The position numbers and the translations under genes are program-made. Below the pieces are notes generated by a model. The model had not been told where the DNA came from. It worked only from the letters and a program-made list of their open reading frames with translations, and ran no database searches. From assembly GCA_010015655.1 (NCBI GenBank), contig ML976724.1, positions 227,261 to 291,260 of the forward strand: a DNA stretch of 64,000 bases, read 5' to 3'. Positions 11,890 through 24,652 of this stretch are shown here, one piece after another; the first letter of the stretch is position 1, and each line of letters opens with the position of its first letter. The stretch is from Bimuria novae-zelandiae CBS 107.79. Lineage: Eukaryota; Ascomycota; Dothideomycetes; Pleosporales; Didymosphaeriaceae.

Positions 11890-12083
11890 TGTCCGATTAC
11901 AGGGCCTCCGTGATCCTGCACTATTGAGGGTGTAGTAGAGAACGTGAGGCTGACGCACCTCCAGTTGCGTACTATCTTAGATATTACTAGCGCTGGATCG
12001 ACACGTATCAGAGACCTCGCCTACAGCCAACCTCCAACACATAATAAAACTAAATCTTATCAAGAACACTCTTTAATTTAATA
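11890..12083 (+). repeat. 5' LTR of copia A
   Basis: 194 bp starting TGTCCGATTACAG; ends in a RIP-altered form of CCAACA (TTAATA). Differs from the 3' copy almost only by transitions. Confidence 0.85.
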
Positions 12084-12101
12084 ATTAAGAGTTTTAATAC
12101 C
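12084..12101 (+). promoter_or_regulatory. Primer-binding site of copia A (RIP-altered)
   Basis: ATTAAGAGTTTTAATACC lies directly after the LTR; it is a transition-mutated version of ATTAAGAGTCTCACTGCC found after the 5' LTR of element D and, in nearly the same form, of element C. The complement resembles the anticodon-arm half of a tRNA-Lys(CUU) (inference). Confidence 0.55.
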
Positions 12102-14853
12102 TTAATTAAGTTAATTATAATAGCCTTATTAACTCTTAGAGATCCCACAGTAATCCTAACTAACTATATAAACTACACGCTATAGCTTAAACAGCGTAAA
12201 ATAAAATGCTAATTCCTAAAGGTTTAGAGTATTATTAATCTAACGCTAATAAATAAACTAAAGTAGAAACCCGCGAGGTTAATGCCCCTAGTAATAGGCA
12301 ACTACTAGCTAAGCATGGCCTACGCAACTATAAATCTAGATAATATGCTAAGAATGCTATTACATTTATTAACAATAGGCGCAAAAGCATATAAAGACAA
12401 TAGCGACTATTATAAGGGATAGCTAGAGATATACAAGATTATAAATCGCGAGGATCGAGAGGAGCAAGATAGCCTAAATTAAGTAGTTACCTTTCTCTAA
12501 TTAATAGTCTTAGCGCATCTCTAGAATAACTACTATATTCTAAATTAATTAATTAGGTAGTGGATTAATAACCTTACGATGATAGTTAGAGTAGATCTAT
12601 AAGATAAATATAGATAATTAACGGCAAGGTATTAAGAAGCCCTTAAGCTAATAAGAATAGCTAGATTATAGGCTATATAGCTATCTAAGTATAATTATAT
12701 ACCTATAAAAGCAGAGACTAATTAGGTCTGTAAGCTTTAAAGGCTAGACTTAGTTAAAGAAAACTTTATAAAGGTAGTTATCTATATTATACTTATAGGT
12801 AACGACCTTCCAGCAATATAGAAGCAAGGATATAGCTATCTTATAAAAGCATATAATAAAACTTTTCTAGGACTATATAATTCTGCAGTACCTAATTAAG
12901 GGCAAATAAAAGGGCGCTTTTACTACTATAGGTTTATTTTTCGCTAATAGTAGTAAACCTACTTAGGTCACAGATAGGGACGCCTCTCTTATAAATAAAA
13001 TAGTAATATTAAAATATTAGGGAAGACTTCGTAAACAACGATCTATTAGTTATAGTACTAAACTTAGGTAGTCCGCGATTATAGATAATAAGCTAATAAT
13101 AGTTAGTAGCCTTAAGTACCCTACTTATAAATAACGCTATAGTATATAAGACTGCTTTTACGCTTTCTTAGACAAGTAGCTAGAATAGTTTAGACTAAAA
13201 TCTAGCATAGCTAACCTAATTAAATTTAGGCTAAAGAATAACCTAGAGCTTTAAGAAAGCCTAAGAATAATAAAAAAGGCTAAATTATAGGTACTTATAA
13301 TTAAACTATTATATACTCCTACTCTAACTTACATTACTAAGACTAATAATAAGTAACTAGATAGATGCTAGATTACTAAAATCCTAGTAAGCTTTAAAGC
13401 TACATCCTCTTATAGCAAATTAAACACATACCTATTGCGATACTTAGCTATACTTAACCTAGGCATAACTTGCTACATCTCTAATAATATTAATTGCTTT
13501 GTCTTATGTCGACTACTAGCGCCAGGAGACTTTATATAGACAGGGAATATATAAATATAGATTAAAGGATACGGGAGCGTTTATTTTAATATATAAAGTA
13601 TAAGTAGTAATTAAATAATAAAGCTAGATAATATTCCCTATTGCCCTAATCTACTCTATAACTTTATATCGTTTTAATTACTCCGGAGGCAAGGCCTTTA
13701 GTGAGAGATAAAATTAAACCTAATAACTCTAAAGAGAAGAAATAATACTATACTAGTAGAACTCTAAGTGTTGCATAGATAGTGGGTGTAGGAATATAGA
13801 AAAAGGCTATTAGGCGGTTTTCTTATTAAAGCTGCGCGTGCCACGCATAAAACTAACTTAAGAATAAAGCGCAGGCTATAGAAAGTAAACGTAATTACTT
13901 AGTATAAGTAATTAGGCTACTTAGGACTTTAGGTACTTAAACACCTAGTATAGTAATTTAAAGGGGTACAAATTAAAGAATTTACTATAGTTAAATATAA
14001 TGCCTACGGTAAAGCTAAACTTAAGCGAAAAATCTGCAGACAACCTAAAGAGCTAATAAAAGGCCCTGGAGAGAGAATTGTAATTAACTTTTATAATTTT
14101 AAAGTAGATAGCTCTACAGGAGAAAAGAGTTAAATACTTATTATTAATAAATTCTCTAGCTTTACCTAGGACCTCTTCTTTAAGGATAATTACCTAACAC
14201 GATTTATTATTAAGTAACTTAGCACCTTTATAATATTTATAAAAGTATAATTTAAAGTTACGGTAAAAGTTATTAAATCTAATAATAAGATCTTCTCTAT
14301 TAAAGCAAACGTTAAGAAGTAGTGCTTAATATAAAGTATTAGAATTAAGCCTTTAGCACCTAATACTTAATTATAAAATAAAAGGGCTAAACACTTAGGG
14401 AGCGTAATTAAAAAGAAAGCACGCGCGATGCGACTAGACTTTAACCTACCTTAGTAACTATAGCCTAAGATTACACGAGCAGTAGTATACCTCTATAATT
14501 AAACTTTAAACTACGCTAATTGCTAGAGATTACTATACGAAGAATTCTTTATAATAGTGGCCTTTTAAAACGGCGTAGTTACTTAACTAAAGAAGCTAAA
14601 TCAAGCTTACCTTAAAGCTTATAGCTATAAAGCTTTTATAATAACTAATAATATAAAGCGGAATAAGACTAAACTCTAAAAATTAGATCTAAAAGCTTAG
14701 ATTAGCTCTCTTGTTAGCTATTAATTATTTAACATCTAGAAGATATAGATTTCTTTACGAGTAAAGTTAATTAGCACTCGCGATATTATATTTAATAAAA
14801 ATATAGTGTTTTTAGGCAAGACTAAAGACCTAATAGATAATTTTATGTATAAC

Positions 14854-15106
14854 TGTCGGTTCACAGGTAGCAAGGAATAAACAAGTAACTCTCTGTCTTT
14901 GGTATCTGGTGTCTGTCTTGTCTTGTGTGTGTGCTATGATAGTTCTATATACCTTCCTTCCAGTTCTTGTGGATGTGATAGAGTACCAGGTGGTGTGAAG
15001 GCAAAGGGGTTTCGGTACAGTATCAGGTTAACTAGAAGTGAGGGGGTACAGGGGTATAATAGGGTTACACAGTTCCCTTAGTGCGGAAGGCGAGGCTGTG
15101 CAGACA
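14854..15106 (-). repeat. 3' LTR of copia B
   Basis: 253 bp, TGTCGGTTCACAGG...CAGACA on the plus strand; less RIP-altered than its partner. The short ORF inside it recurs in every copy of this LTR and is not a gene. Confidence 0.9.
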
Positions 15107-18100
15107 CTGGCAGCTTTTCTTTTATAGTAAAAACAAGTGTGGATCAGGTGTATACTCGCTGGAGAGGCTGTTTGCAAAAGTCGGAAGGTAATAACTATAG
15201 TAGTTATTATAATTATTATTATTAGAGCTAGTTTGCAGGGTCCTTACGTGTTACTTATTTATTAACTCGTACGCGCAGCGAGTTTGTACTAATAAGAGTT
15301 TTTAAGGCTTTATTTAGCGATGTTTTTATTATAGCGTTGGCAGGATTGTCTTGGCTATTTACCTATTAAACCTTAAACAACTCCCTTCTCTTATATAATT
15401 AACGTAAGGCCATAATATTAATTATTAGTCGTTTTTCCTTAGTCGTTCCTAGCTTGACAATACACTCATACAGTGAGTATGAGTCCGTACAAACTACTAG
15501 GGGGAGAGATAGCAGACTAAGCTACTTTGTAACCATAGCAAGCGTCGAGGTGATAGAGTATGCGAGGTCAACGCCTCCTACTATTGCGTAGATTTCTAAT
15601 GCAAGTACGCTCTAGGTTACGCGTTTGCTTTTTATAGAGCTCTAGTAAATAAAATTACTATAAATAGTAAACTCTGCATTAGCAACATCTTCTATAGCTA
15701 CTATAATTATGTAGCTAATCTAGCTACTTAAATCTTTATTATTTGCGAAGGAGCTATTAACGAAGACAAAGACTTTAGCCTAAGCTAGGTCAAGTGCCTT
15801 ATAGGTGAGGCCACGATTAAGATTATTTAGTTACTACTGTAGGCGTTTGTTTAACGCGTTAACGTCGTTGGCGGTAGGCTTCTAAGTTTATATAGTAATA
15901 GAGAGGTTAAAAGTTACCTCTAGTTAGTAGATGCTCGCGATGTAGCCGCCGCGAGCCCTCTACTTAACGTATTATTATTAATAGTTAGCTAAGCTTACGT
16001 TAATAAGATAAATCTTCTTGCCCTAATCCTTTTATTATAGTAAGAGCTTGCTAGTGTGATCAATCGATAGGACGTAGCTATTAAAAATTAATAAAGTAGT
16101 AGGTATTAGCTTCTCCTTTAGCTTAGCTATAAATATTAACTCCTTCTCCTTTAGGTTAGAGAAACGTTTATCCGCAAGGATAAGTGTGTCGTTAGTCTAC
16201 ATGCCTACTATGCCAAAGGCGTCCTAAGTAGTAGTCACAAGCAGGCATGGATCATACGTTAAGGTCTCTATGTAAAGCTTTTCCTTGTAATGAGCGCTGT
16301 ATATTGCCCACTAATAAGTACTAGCTTTAGCTAGGCCGTATAGAGGCTTCTTAACTATTATAACTATGCTAGGTGGATACTTGTATTTAATTTCCTTAGG
16401 TAAGTAGGCGATGACTACTTGGTTAAGCTTTATACGTGACTATATGTATACTTAGGTAATATGTCGCAGCTAGAGCGAGATCTCTTTATTTATTAACGGA
16501 ACTCTATTACGCATGAGTAAAGGAGCAATAGCTAGTATAATTTATTAACTAGCTTACTAAATAGTTAGTAATTAGGTAAGAATTATTACTTTGCCGTCGT
16601 CTTAATAGCCTTGCACTACAAGACGTAATTTCTTATATAGGGTAGTAGTAGTCTTGCCTTTAATTTCGCGTACTAGTCGCGATTTAAAAATCCGTTCTTA
16701 GTGCTTATCGGGATCGTATTATTCAAAGCGGAAGACTCTATTAGTAATAAGGCTATTAATTTCCTTATTATCTAATAGCTTAAATAGTTAACTAGGTGTA
16801 GTTATCTTTTGCTCTTAGCGCAGCTATACAGTAAGTAGCTGATTAGTGTTCTCTTTATGCGTTATAAAGACCTCTATTATATAAGCTTCGTTAGGCGCTG
16901 CGTGGACAGTGTACGCTATAGGAGCTACACGAGCTATCTTATAAGGGTTCGCGCGGGCTATAGTAGCTTTAGGCTTGTTCTTGCTACCTTTAGGTTAGCC
17001 GCGTTTTTATTAAGGGAGTTTAGAAGCTTATTCTCGATGCTAGTTAGTCCTACTAGTTTTGCTATCTTTATTCTAATTATCGTCTCCGTTGTCTAGCATA
17101 TCTATTAAGTGACTATTATCCTTATTATTAATCGCTAGTGGCGTGGCTGGTTTATTGTTTATTAGGGAGGTATCCGTGTAGTACGGCTTAATAACCGTTA
17201 AGCGGAAATTTGTAGGGCCATGCGGTAGCTATATTATACAGGTCTTATTTGTTATAGCAATAAGCTTATAGGGGCCTATCTATCTATCCTTCTCGCGCCA
17301 AACGCGCACATTAGAGTTAATAGGCAGTATAAATATTTTAAGCATCGTAGGTCTATTACGCGTTGCTAGCGTATTATTAATTTAACGCGTTTTATATACC
17401 TATCGTACCTCTCTTATAGCCTTTTTAATAGCAGCAGAACGTTAAGTAATTAATAGTAATAGGAGAGAGTCTTCTGTTATTCGTGAGTAGGCGCCAAAGA
17501 CAAGGAGCGTAGGCACTAGGCCATTAGGACCTGCTATATTGTTAATAGCTTTAATAGCCATTTGCAAGATAAGCTACCTGTCTATTATTATAGGTAAATC
17601 GGCTTAGATAGTCTTAAAAGCACGTTATAATAGAGTATAGTACTACTCTATCTTGCCTACGCTGTTATAAGCTTCTATAGGTACTTCTTTAATATTAATT
17701 AATAGTAACTTGGCAAGTTACTTAAATTTAGTAAAAATAAAGTTCCTGCTAGCGTTATAGACAAGATACTTAGGCGGTCCAAGATAGGTATTAATCTAGT
17801 AATATTATAGAGCGTCCTAAGTGCTTGCGGCTGATGCATCTTTAAGGAAGCAAGTAGCTTAAAAGGCGGTCACGTTGTTAACTACATATAGGACAGGTTT
17901 TCTATTTAGGTACATAATATTAATAATTACCTTATAGTTAAAGTCTAGGTCTAGTTCCTTAAGCTTAAATCTAAAGCGTCTAGGTACTTTCTAATTTAGT
18001 TAGCATTATTAGCAGTACTTAACGAGCTTATTAATAAGCTCCTTATAGACGTTATTATGGCTAGCGCGAATAAGCAAGTCGTAGAGCTAATAAGCTAATA

Positions 18101-20792
18101 GGTGGCTAAATCGTTAGTAGAGCTAGCGTAGCTTAGTCTCTGTAAGGTGGTAGCTGGCGGCTGCGGTGCGTTTAGGTTAATTCACAAGGAGCTATAGATG
18201 GCCTTATTTACGCATAACTAGGTGTAGCTAGTTGCCCTGGACTAGTACGTTGCGCAGGTTGTCATATCTAACGCCTAGTCTGTCTATATTGGCCAGACAG
18301 AGCAAGAATGGCGTATTAGTAAGTAGCACGTGGAACGTGACTTCACTAATTACTATGTCGACGTGTAGGGTGCCTATAGATATAATTGCCTGGCCTCTGC
18401 CCAAGCGGATTTGGTGCTGCCTAGCCATTAAGGTATCTATTTACAAGCTTATAGCTGCCTATAGAGTAGTTGCTTGTAGTTCTCTAGCTATTAAGACGCC
18501 TAAGGGTCCCGTGTTAGGCATAATGCCCTAAAAGACTTTCTTATTATATTAATCCTTAAACGTAAATATAATAGTAGGCGTGTTATCTATAGCCCTAAAC
18601 GCGTTAATTTGTGTAGTCGCGTAGTATATAGCTTAGTTATTTAAGTAGGTAATCGTCTAATTACTGTTAATTATACTAGAGAACTTAGTAATAAACTAAT
18701 CTCCCTTAGTTATTATTTTAGTAGCGAGCATCTACTAGACCTTATTATTAATTTTAATACCTTCGTACTTAGTTAGAAAAGCATAAAAGTTAGCAACGTT
18801 AGGTTGCGCGTTATATAAGTAGGCTAATACTATTTAGTAAAATCTATTATAGGATTGCTTGCGCTCGTCCCTAGAGTACTTTATTAACTAGTAGCTAGGC
18901 TTACTATAGATAAAGCATTTCTTTTAAGATTACTATTGCTTAGGTTGTAGTAGCTATTAGAAGGGTAATCCTTAAGAGTTGCCTTAATAGAGTCTACGAT
19001 TGTTAACGTCTTATAGCGAGAAGCGCGACGAGAATCTTTATAATTTATTACCTTAACCTCTCTGTAAGTCTTTACTTCTATAGGTCTTATTAGTCTAGTA
19101 CTACTTATGGCCGTTTGCGTTAGGGTCGTCCTTATAGGGGTGTTAGAGGTTATAGTAGTTCTAATACTCCTTATTAGTAGTATATTACGTTAGGCTTAGA
19201 TTACGCGCCTCGCGCGAGCGGGTGGTAGCGCTAATAAATAAGCGTAGAGTAGAGTAGAGGCTTTTAAAAGTAGGCGCTAGGGCGAAGAGGGCAAGATTAT
19301 AGTCCTTAATACTATTATACGTATTAAGTAGTTATTTGCGTAGCATATTATTACCTTAGTAGTTATAGCCTAACCCGCGTTAAAGCTTCTAGAGCTTATT
19401 AATAAGTAATTAAAGAGCATTAAGACAAGATTTATTAAGGTAGGCGCTAATTATACGTGCTAGCGTAGTTATTTTCCACTTACTAAGGTATAATTAATAA
19501 TTCTCCTTATTATAGAAGTGGCTCTTTGTTATACTTATTATTATTTTAAGATTATAGCCCTGACCCGCGAGGCGGTTATAGTAGTAGTTAAACGCTTTAT
19601 CTTTTAGCATAATAGAAAAAGCTTAATTCTAGTATTACTTAGGTAGCCCTATCTTACTGCAATTGTCTCGAAAGATTCTAAATTTAGTGTTAAATACGTT
19701 ATATAGCTTACCTTTAAAGCGCTTCTTATTGTCGTATAGCTTGTAGAGGTCTATAATAAGTTAATATGTGTTGTTAAGACGTGTAGCGTCTATAGGGCTT
19801 TCGTGCTGCAGATGGGGGTTATACGTATTATACTAGTTTAGCTACTGCGTAGAGAATAAAGGCGCGTTGTGCTACTAATAAGGGGGCAGGTATATAGTGG
19901 GCTACTATTTTAGTAGAGGTATAGGTTAGTAGATAGTGCGTGCTGTTAGAGCTAGTTAAGGAGAAGTAAGGTGCGCAAAGGGTTATCAAGAAGATTATTA
20001 TAATAGAGGTGTATTATATAGAGGCGATGTTATAAGATTTGGATTAAAGCGCGAGTTAAACCTCTTATTTATTTTAAGCTAGTGAGTAACCTCTTTATTA
20101 GTCTATTCGTGATAGTCGCCCTATAGCGCTTCTGCAATGTTATAGGTAATTAACTTACTATTCTTAGCTATAAAGACGCCTTACTTGCGTAGGTGGTCTT
20201 AGAATTTAGTAATAAGAGATTTATTGCCTTTATTAAAGAGTTCTTTTAGCTATTCTTTAAAGATAATAGTTATTTGCTCCTATAGCTCATAGTCCTCCTA
20301 TTCATTATTTCGGGAGATTCGGTAGTAGAAGAGGATGTATATGTTTACACTCTTTATATTAATTTTCGTAATGTCTGTATTCTTATTAACATTAAGGGGC
20401 TAGCCCTAGCTATTCTTATTAATAAGCGCCTGTTCTTCCTTCGTAAGATGGTTGGTGAAAGGCATTATAAGAAAGCGATTTAAGGGTCGTAAGGCGTCTC
20501 TTTAAGAGAGTAAGACGCAGGTTAATTAATAGTACTATTAGCGGCGGGTACTATAGAGCGTGATAAATAGGGACTTAGGTAAACGCTTAAAGTCCTTATT
20601 GCTTAGTAGTAGGCTACGACGCGCGAGCTTCCGGCGAAGGCATAATAAACGCGGAGACCTAGGTAAACGCTTAAGGTCTTGTTAGCACACGGTTTAGGGT
20701 ATTATTATACCCCTTGTCGTGTCTCTTCTAGTTCTCCTTACTATTTATAGTTATCTCTTATAGCATCGACTGTGAGGGTAACCACTAATTAG

Positions 20793-21045
20793 TGTCGGTT
20801 CACAGGTAGCAAGGAATAAACAAGTAACTCTCTATCTTTAGTATCTGGTATCTGTCTTGTCTTGTATGTGTGCTATAATAGTTCTATATACCTTCCTTCT
20901 AGTTCTTGTAGATGTGATAGAGTACTAGGTGGTGTAGAGGCGAAGGGGTTTCGGTACAGTATCAGGTTAACTAGAAGTGAGGGGGTATAGGGGTATGATA
21001 GGGTTACACAGTTCCCTTAGTGCGGAAGGCGAGGCTGTGCAGACA
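20793..21045 (-). repeat. 5' LTR of copia B
   Basis: 253 bp matching 14854-15106 with scattered transitions; followed by target duplication ATAAC. Confidence 0.9.
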
Positions 21046-23136
21046 ATAACACTCTAGAAGAGATAGTAATATAGGTATAATTAGTAGAGTTACCTCTCTT
21101 ACCTCGCTAGGATTAAGCCACAGAGTCCTTTTATAAAGATAAAATAATTACTAAGGCACTAGGGGAAGAGGATAAAGGGACTCTAAAATATAAAAAAGAT
21201 AAAAAAGTTAATTATAATTATTTAATATTTTGTTAACCCTACTACTAGTTACACTCCTGAACCAATTACTAACTAGAGATAATTAAGCTAAACTATTCCT
21301 AAGAGTAAAATTAGGGAAAAAATAAGTTAGTCCTTAGGCAGCGGTATTTATAGCAGGCACAAAAGCAGGAAGTAGCGGTAAGTATTAAGGTAAGATACTA
21401 GATAAGGCATAGCTTAGACGCATAATTACTATAGGTAAGAAGTTATATAGAAGTCTACTACTAGAACTACCTACCTGTAGAAGTAAGCTTAAGGATCACC
21501 CTCTTTATAATATATAGAAAGAAGCTAAGCGATCCTATTTTTAAAGCTATAAAGAAATAAAGTCTTACAGTAAGATTATAGCTACTTTAGTAAAAGTAAT
21601 AGGTAATTAAATCCTTAACTATATATAGGTATACACTTATAAGCTTAACAAATACTATTAATTATAAAAGTACAAAGCAAGATTAGTAGTAAGAGGCTAT
21701 TAATAGTAATATCTTACTTTATAAAATACTTATATTATAACGCTTACAGGACGATCCTTTAATACGCTTATATTAACTATAGCTTAGTTTAACCTACAGC
21801 TTATCTAACACAACGTTACTAACGCTTTTGTCCACGCAAAGCTGGACAGAAAAATCTACATAAAGATGCCTCGCGGCTACTCGCGAGCAGGCGTAATCCT
21901 CTAACTACACAAAGTACTCTACGGACTACGCATCTCTCCCCTACTTTGGCAGAGAGAGTTCACTACTGTACTCTACAATATAGGGTTTACTATAGTCCCT
22001 TATAAGCCTTATTATGTAATTAAGAAAGAACTTATTATCTTTTTTTATATAAATAATCTAATTATCGCCTATTAAAAGGATTATAAGTCTACCGTAAAAG
22101 TAGCTATTATAAAGATAAGTGCTAAGTTTACCCTTACTAGTAAAAAAAATCTATAGTAGTTTCTAGGAGTTATAGTCATTAGAGACTATTCTAAATAAAA
22201 AATTTAGCTTTTATAAGCCTTATATATTGATAAGATATCTTGTCTTATAAATTACTATAAGATGTAATATAAAACGCTAATAGCTTTAATTAAGTTACTT
22301 TTGCGAACAGGACTAGCTAGTAAGGCTAAAGTTAATTAATACTAGCATAAAATTAGATTAACTCTTTATATAGTAGTTATTACTTAACTAGATATTACTT
22401 TTATAAGCTTTAAACTATTACGTTTTCTATCTAATCTAAGCGAGAATTATTACGGTACTACTAATTAAGTTCTCCTTTACCTTATAAAGACTAGATTACT
22501 AGGTCTGTAGCTAAGAGGAGTAGACACTTTAAAAGTAGTTAGTAACGTATTATTTACTAATAATACTCTAGATTGCAAGTGTTTATAAGGATATATTATT
22601 AAACTATTTAGTAGTCTAATTGCCTAGAAAGCAAATACATAAGATATAGGTACTATATTAATAATAAAGGCTAAATTACAGGCACTTTTATAAATAGCCA
22701 AGAAGGCTATTTTTACTTTATAACTACTTTAGAAGCTCCAGATTACTATAAGTAATTACTTAATTATAATTAATTATAATAATTAACAAACTATTCACCT
22801 TGTTACTAAAGAGATCGTAAAGTTATATACTAAACTACGCTATATAAATATCTATAATTATTAGCTAAGGCAAGAATTAGCTAAAGGAACAATTAATATA
22901 ATCTATTAAAAATTAAAGGATATAGTAGTAGATAGTCTAACTAAGGCCCTGCTAGTAAATAAATAGAACAAGTTTCCAGATAAACTAAAACTTATAAATA
23001 TATTAGACAAGATTGCTAATTAAGAGGTTACCTTATAGGATCTATAGTAGAAGATAGAGGCCTTTAAGATAAAGTAAAAGATAAACTAATTATAGTAAAG
23101 CGTTTAGCTTAAGGATATGCCTAAGCTAAGGGGGTG

Positions 23137-23331
23137 TGTCTAATTACAGGGCCTCCGTGATCCTGCACTATTAAGAGTGTAGTAGAGAACGTAAGACTGG
23201 CGCACTACTAGTTACGCACTATCTTAGATAGTGCTAGCGCTAGGTCGATACGTATTAGAGACCTCGCCTACGGCCAACCTCCAACACACAACAAAAACTG
23301 AATCTCATTAAGAACACCCTTTAATCCAACA
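23137..23331 (+). repeat. 3' LTR of copia A
   Basis: 195 bp, TGTCTAATTACAG...CCAACA, directly after the polypurine tract; pairs with 11890-12083. Confidence 0.85.
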
Positions 23332-24013
23332 AAGATAAGGAAGGGTAAAATCGCCTAGCCTATTATATTAATGCCCTAGATAGTTATAGTTTAGTTTTAG
23401 TTACCCTACTATACTCTTTTTAGCCTATCGTAATGCTTAAAGCCTGTAATAACTACTCCTATTAATATTATGCCTATTATAAAGCTAGTCTTATTAAAGT
23501 TATAGGTATCTTTATCTAGGATACTATACTTAACTTTAGTATTTTTCACAAGCCAGAACTAGCCTTGTATAACCTTTAGATCTTTACAGAGGGCTCTCTT
23601 ATAGTTATACTTTTAATTAAACTTAACTTAGAGCTTTAGCTAGTGCTTTATAAAGTTTATAGCCTAGTTTTAGCTAATAGGCTTGTGGCGCTACTTAGCT
23701 AATAAAGAATTAGCTATATCTTTAATAGTAGCAAGCTAGGACAGAAATCCTCGCGTGTCTAGGTTAAATATATACTAAATAATTACTAACTCCTCTATTA
23801 GAAGAAGATTTATAGAGTTAGATATATAGTTAGGTTAAAAATTTACACTAGCGTGCCTTTATCTTAGTGTTCTTTTAGTAACGCTTTAGACTACTATAGC
23901 GCGTAGAATTAAAAATAGCGTGTCTCCTTTAATAGCTGAAAGCGTAAGCTATAATTAGGCTTCTTTTAATTTTAGTAGCTAGTTAAATAGTTAAGACATT
24001 GCGTTATACTATA
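23332..24013 (-). pseudogene. Pogo/Fot1-like element K, 5' segment of transposase
   Basis: Minus-strand reading starts near 24000 and gives an N-terminal helix-turn-helix region with RHKPISQNQAINF, then the first DDE block DKDTYNFNKTSFIIGI (relatives have NFDETGF; Asp and Glu have become Asn and Lys, both G-to-A). It ends ILPFLI at the copia A insertion and resumes at 11889. Gypsy element E cut K just upstream of its start at 24013. Family role: cut-and-paste transposition at TA sites. Confidence 0.7.
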
Positions 24014-24407
24014 TGTTATGAGACGCTCACACCTTCGTCCGATCCGGGTTAGGGCGGTAAGGCTAAAGTAGCACTTTATAGATTATTTAATAGTATAAGT
24101 TAATGCGACACCTAGCGCGTAGCTATATAATTTAACCTTATAATAGATAAATAACTATTAGTTTGTATAAGAGAACGTACTCGTACAGAAGATATATAAG
24201 TTAACTATAAGAAGTATAATATAGGAAATTATCTAGTATATATCCTTAGCTTGCTTAGTTACGTATGCTACTTAGTTGCTTAGTACTACTAATTACTAAG
24301 TAGTTATATAACTACAGGGCTAGCTTCTTGGCGTGCTTATTAAGGTTATTTTAACTATTAGTCTTATTAAGCGCCTATTCCCTTCCTTTTATTCTTAGTT
24401 CATAACA
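24014..24407 (-). repeat. 3' LTR of gypsy E
   Basis: 394 bp, TGTTATGAG...TTCATAACA on the plus strand, with short inverted ends; preceded by target duplication CTATA. It is 16 bp longer than the 5' LTR because of a short direct duplication near 24270. Confidence 0.85.
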
Positions 24408-24421
24408 CTATCCCCGCCTTT

Positions 24422-24634
24422 TGTCAGATTATATGCAGTAGAGAACCTAGGCTAGAAGAGGTCAGGGGCTATTGCACATGACGCACAGACAGGAACTTTA
24501 AACAGGAGGCGTCAACCAGCTTTAGAAGAAAAAAAAAACATCTAATCCATCAACATGATCACTTCTTTATCAGACCCCATACTGTGACACACAGACAATT
24601 ATCATCCATCCTTAATAACCTGAAAAATCTAACA
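24422..24634 (+). repeat. 5' LTR of copia C
   Basis: 213 bp, TGTCAGATTATATGCAG...AATCTAACA; contains an A-tract near 24528. Pairs with 34662-34874. Confidence 0.9.
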
Positions 24635-24652
24635 ATTAAGAGTCTTACTGCC
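24635..24652 (+). promoter_or_regulatory. Primer-binding site of copia C
   Basis: ATTAAGAGTCTTACTGCC immediately follows the LTR; one transition from the version after D's 5' LTR. Its complement ends CTCTTAAT, like a tRNA-Lys(CUU) anticodon loop. Confidence 0.6.

Larger units (their letters stand above)
14854..21045 (-). mobile_element. Copia element B, full length, inserted in A
   Basis: 253-bp LTRs (14854-15106, 20793-21045) and perfect target duplications ATAAC (14849-14853, 21046-21050) define a 6192-bp element. Coding is on the minus strand: a gag start near 20465, a protease/GPI segment near 18500-18230 with an open stretch reading HQIRLGRGQAIISIGTLHVD, integrase, RT and RNase H down to about 15280. 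It interrupts A in the integrase/RT linker. LTR copies differ by G-to-A/C-to-T changes. It is the inverted sibling of B-prime at 40812-47004. RIP stops make it inactive, although long stretches remain readable. Confidence 0.9.
11890..23331 (+). mobile_element. Copia element A, full length, host of element B
   Basis: Paired LTRs (11890-12083 and 23137-23331) bracket a Ty1/copia gag-pol read on the plus strand. Gag comes first, with LHLLTIGAKAYKD. Integrase blocks follow from about 13900 to 14850, then after nested element B come RT (LCNQ-rich blocks near 21700-22100, FFYINN replacing YVDD) and RNase H near 22560-22950. A polypurine tract ends GCTAAGGGGGTGTG at the 3' LTR. A primer-binding site follows the 5' LTR at 12084. 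Target duplication: AAGAT at 23332-23336 against AAGTT at 11885-11889 (4 of 5). The host transposase reads in frame across the empty site. Heavily RIP-mutated, non-functional. Confidence 0.85.

Noticed and set aside
14899..15081. 60-codon ORF repeated at 14899, 40837-41019 and 46777-46959
   Set aside because: It is the same stretch of the B-family LTR each time; Cys-rich appearance comes from a TGTG-rich LTR sequence and there is no coding evidence.
24014..24407. Solo LTR interpretation
   Set aside because: The flanks 24009-24013 (CTATA) and the sequence right after it do not match, but CTATA recurs after 51798; it is the 3' LTR of gypsy E.
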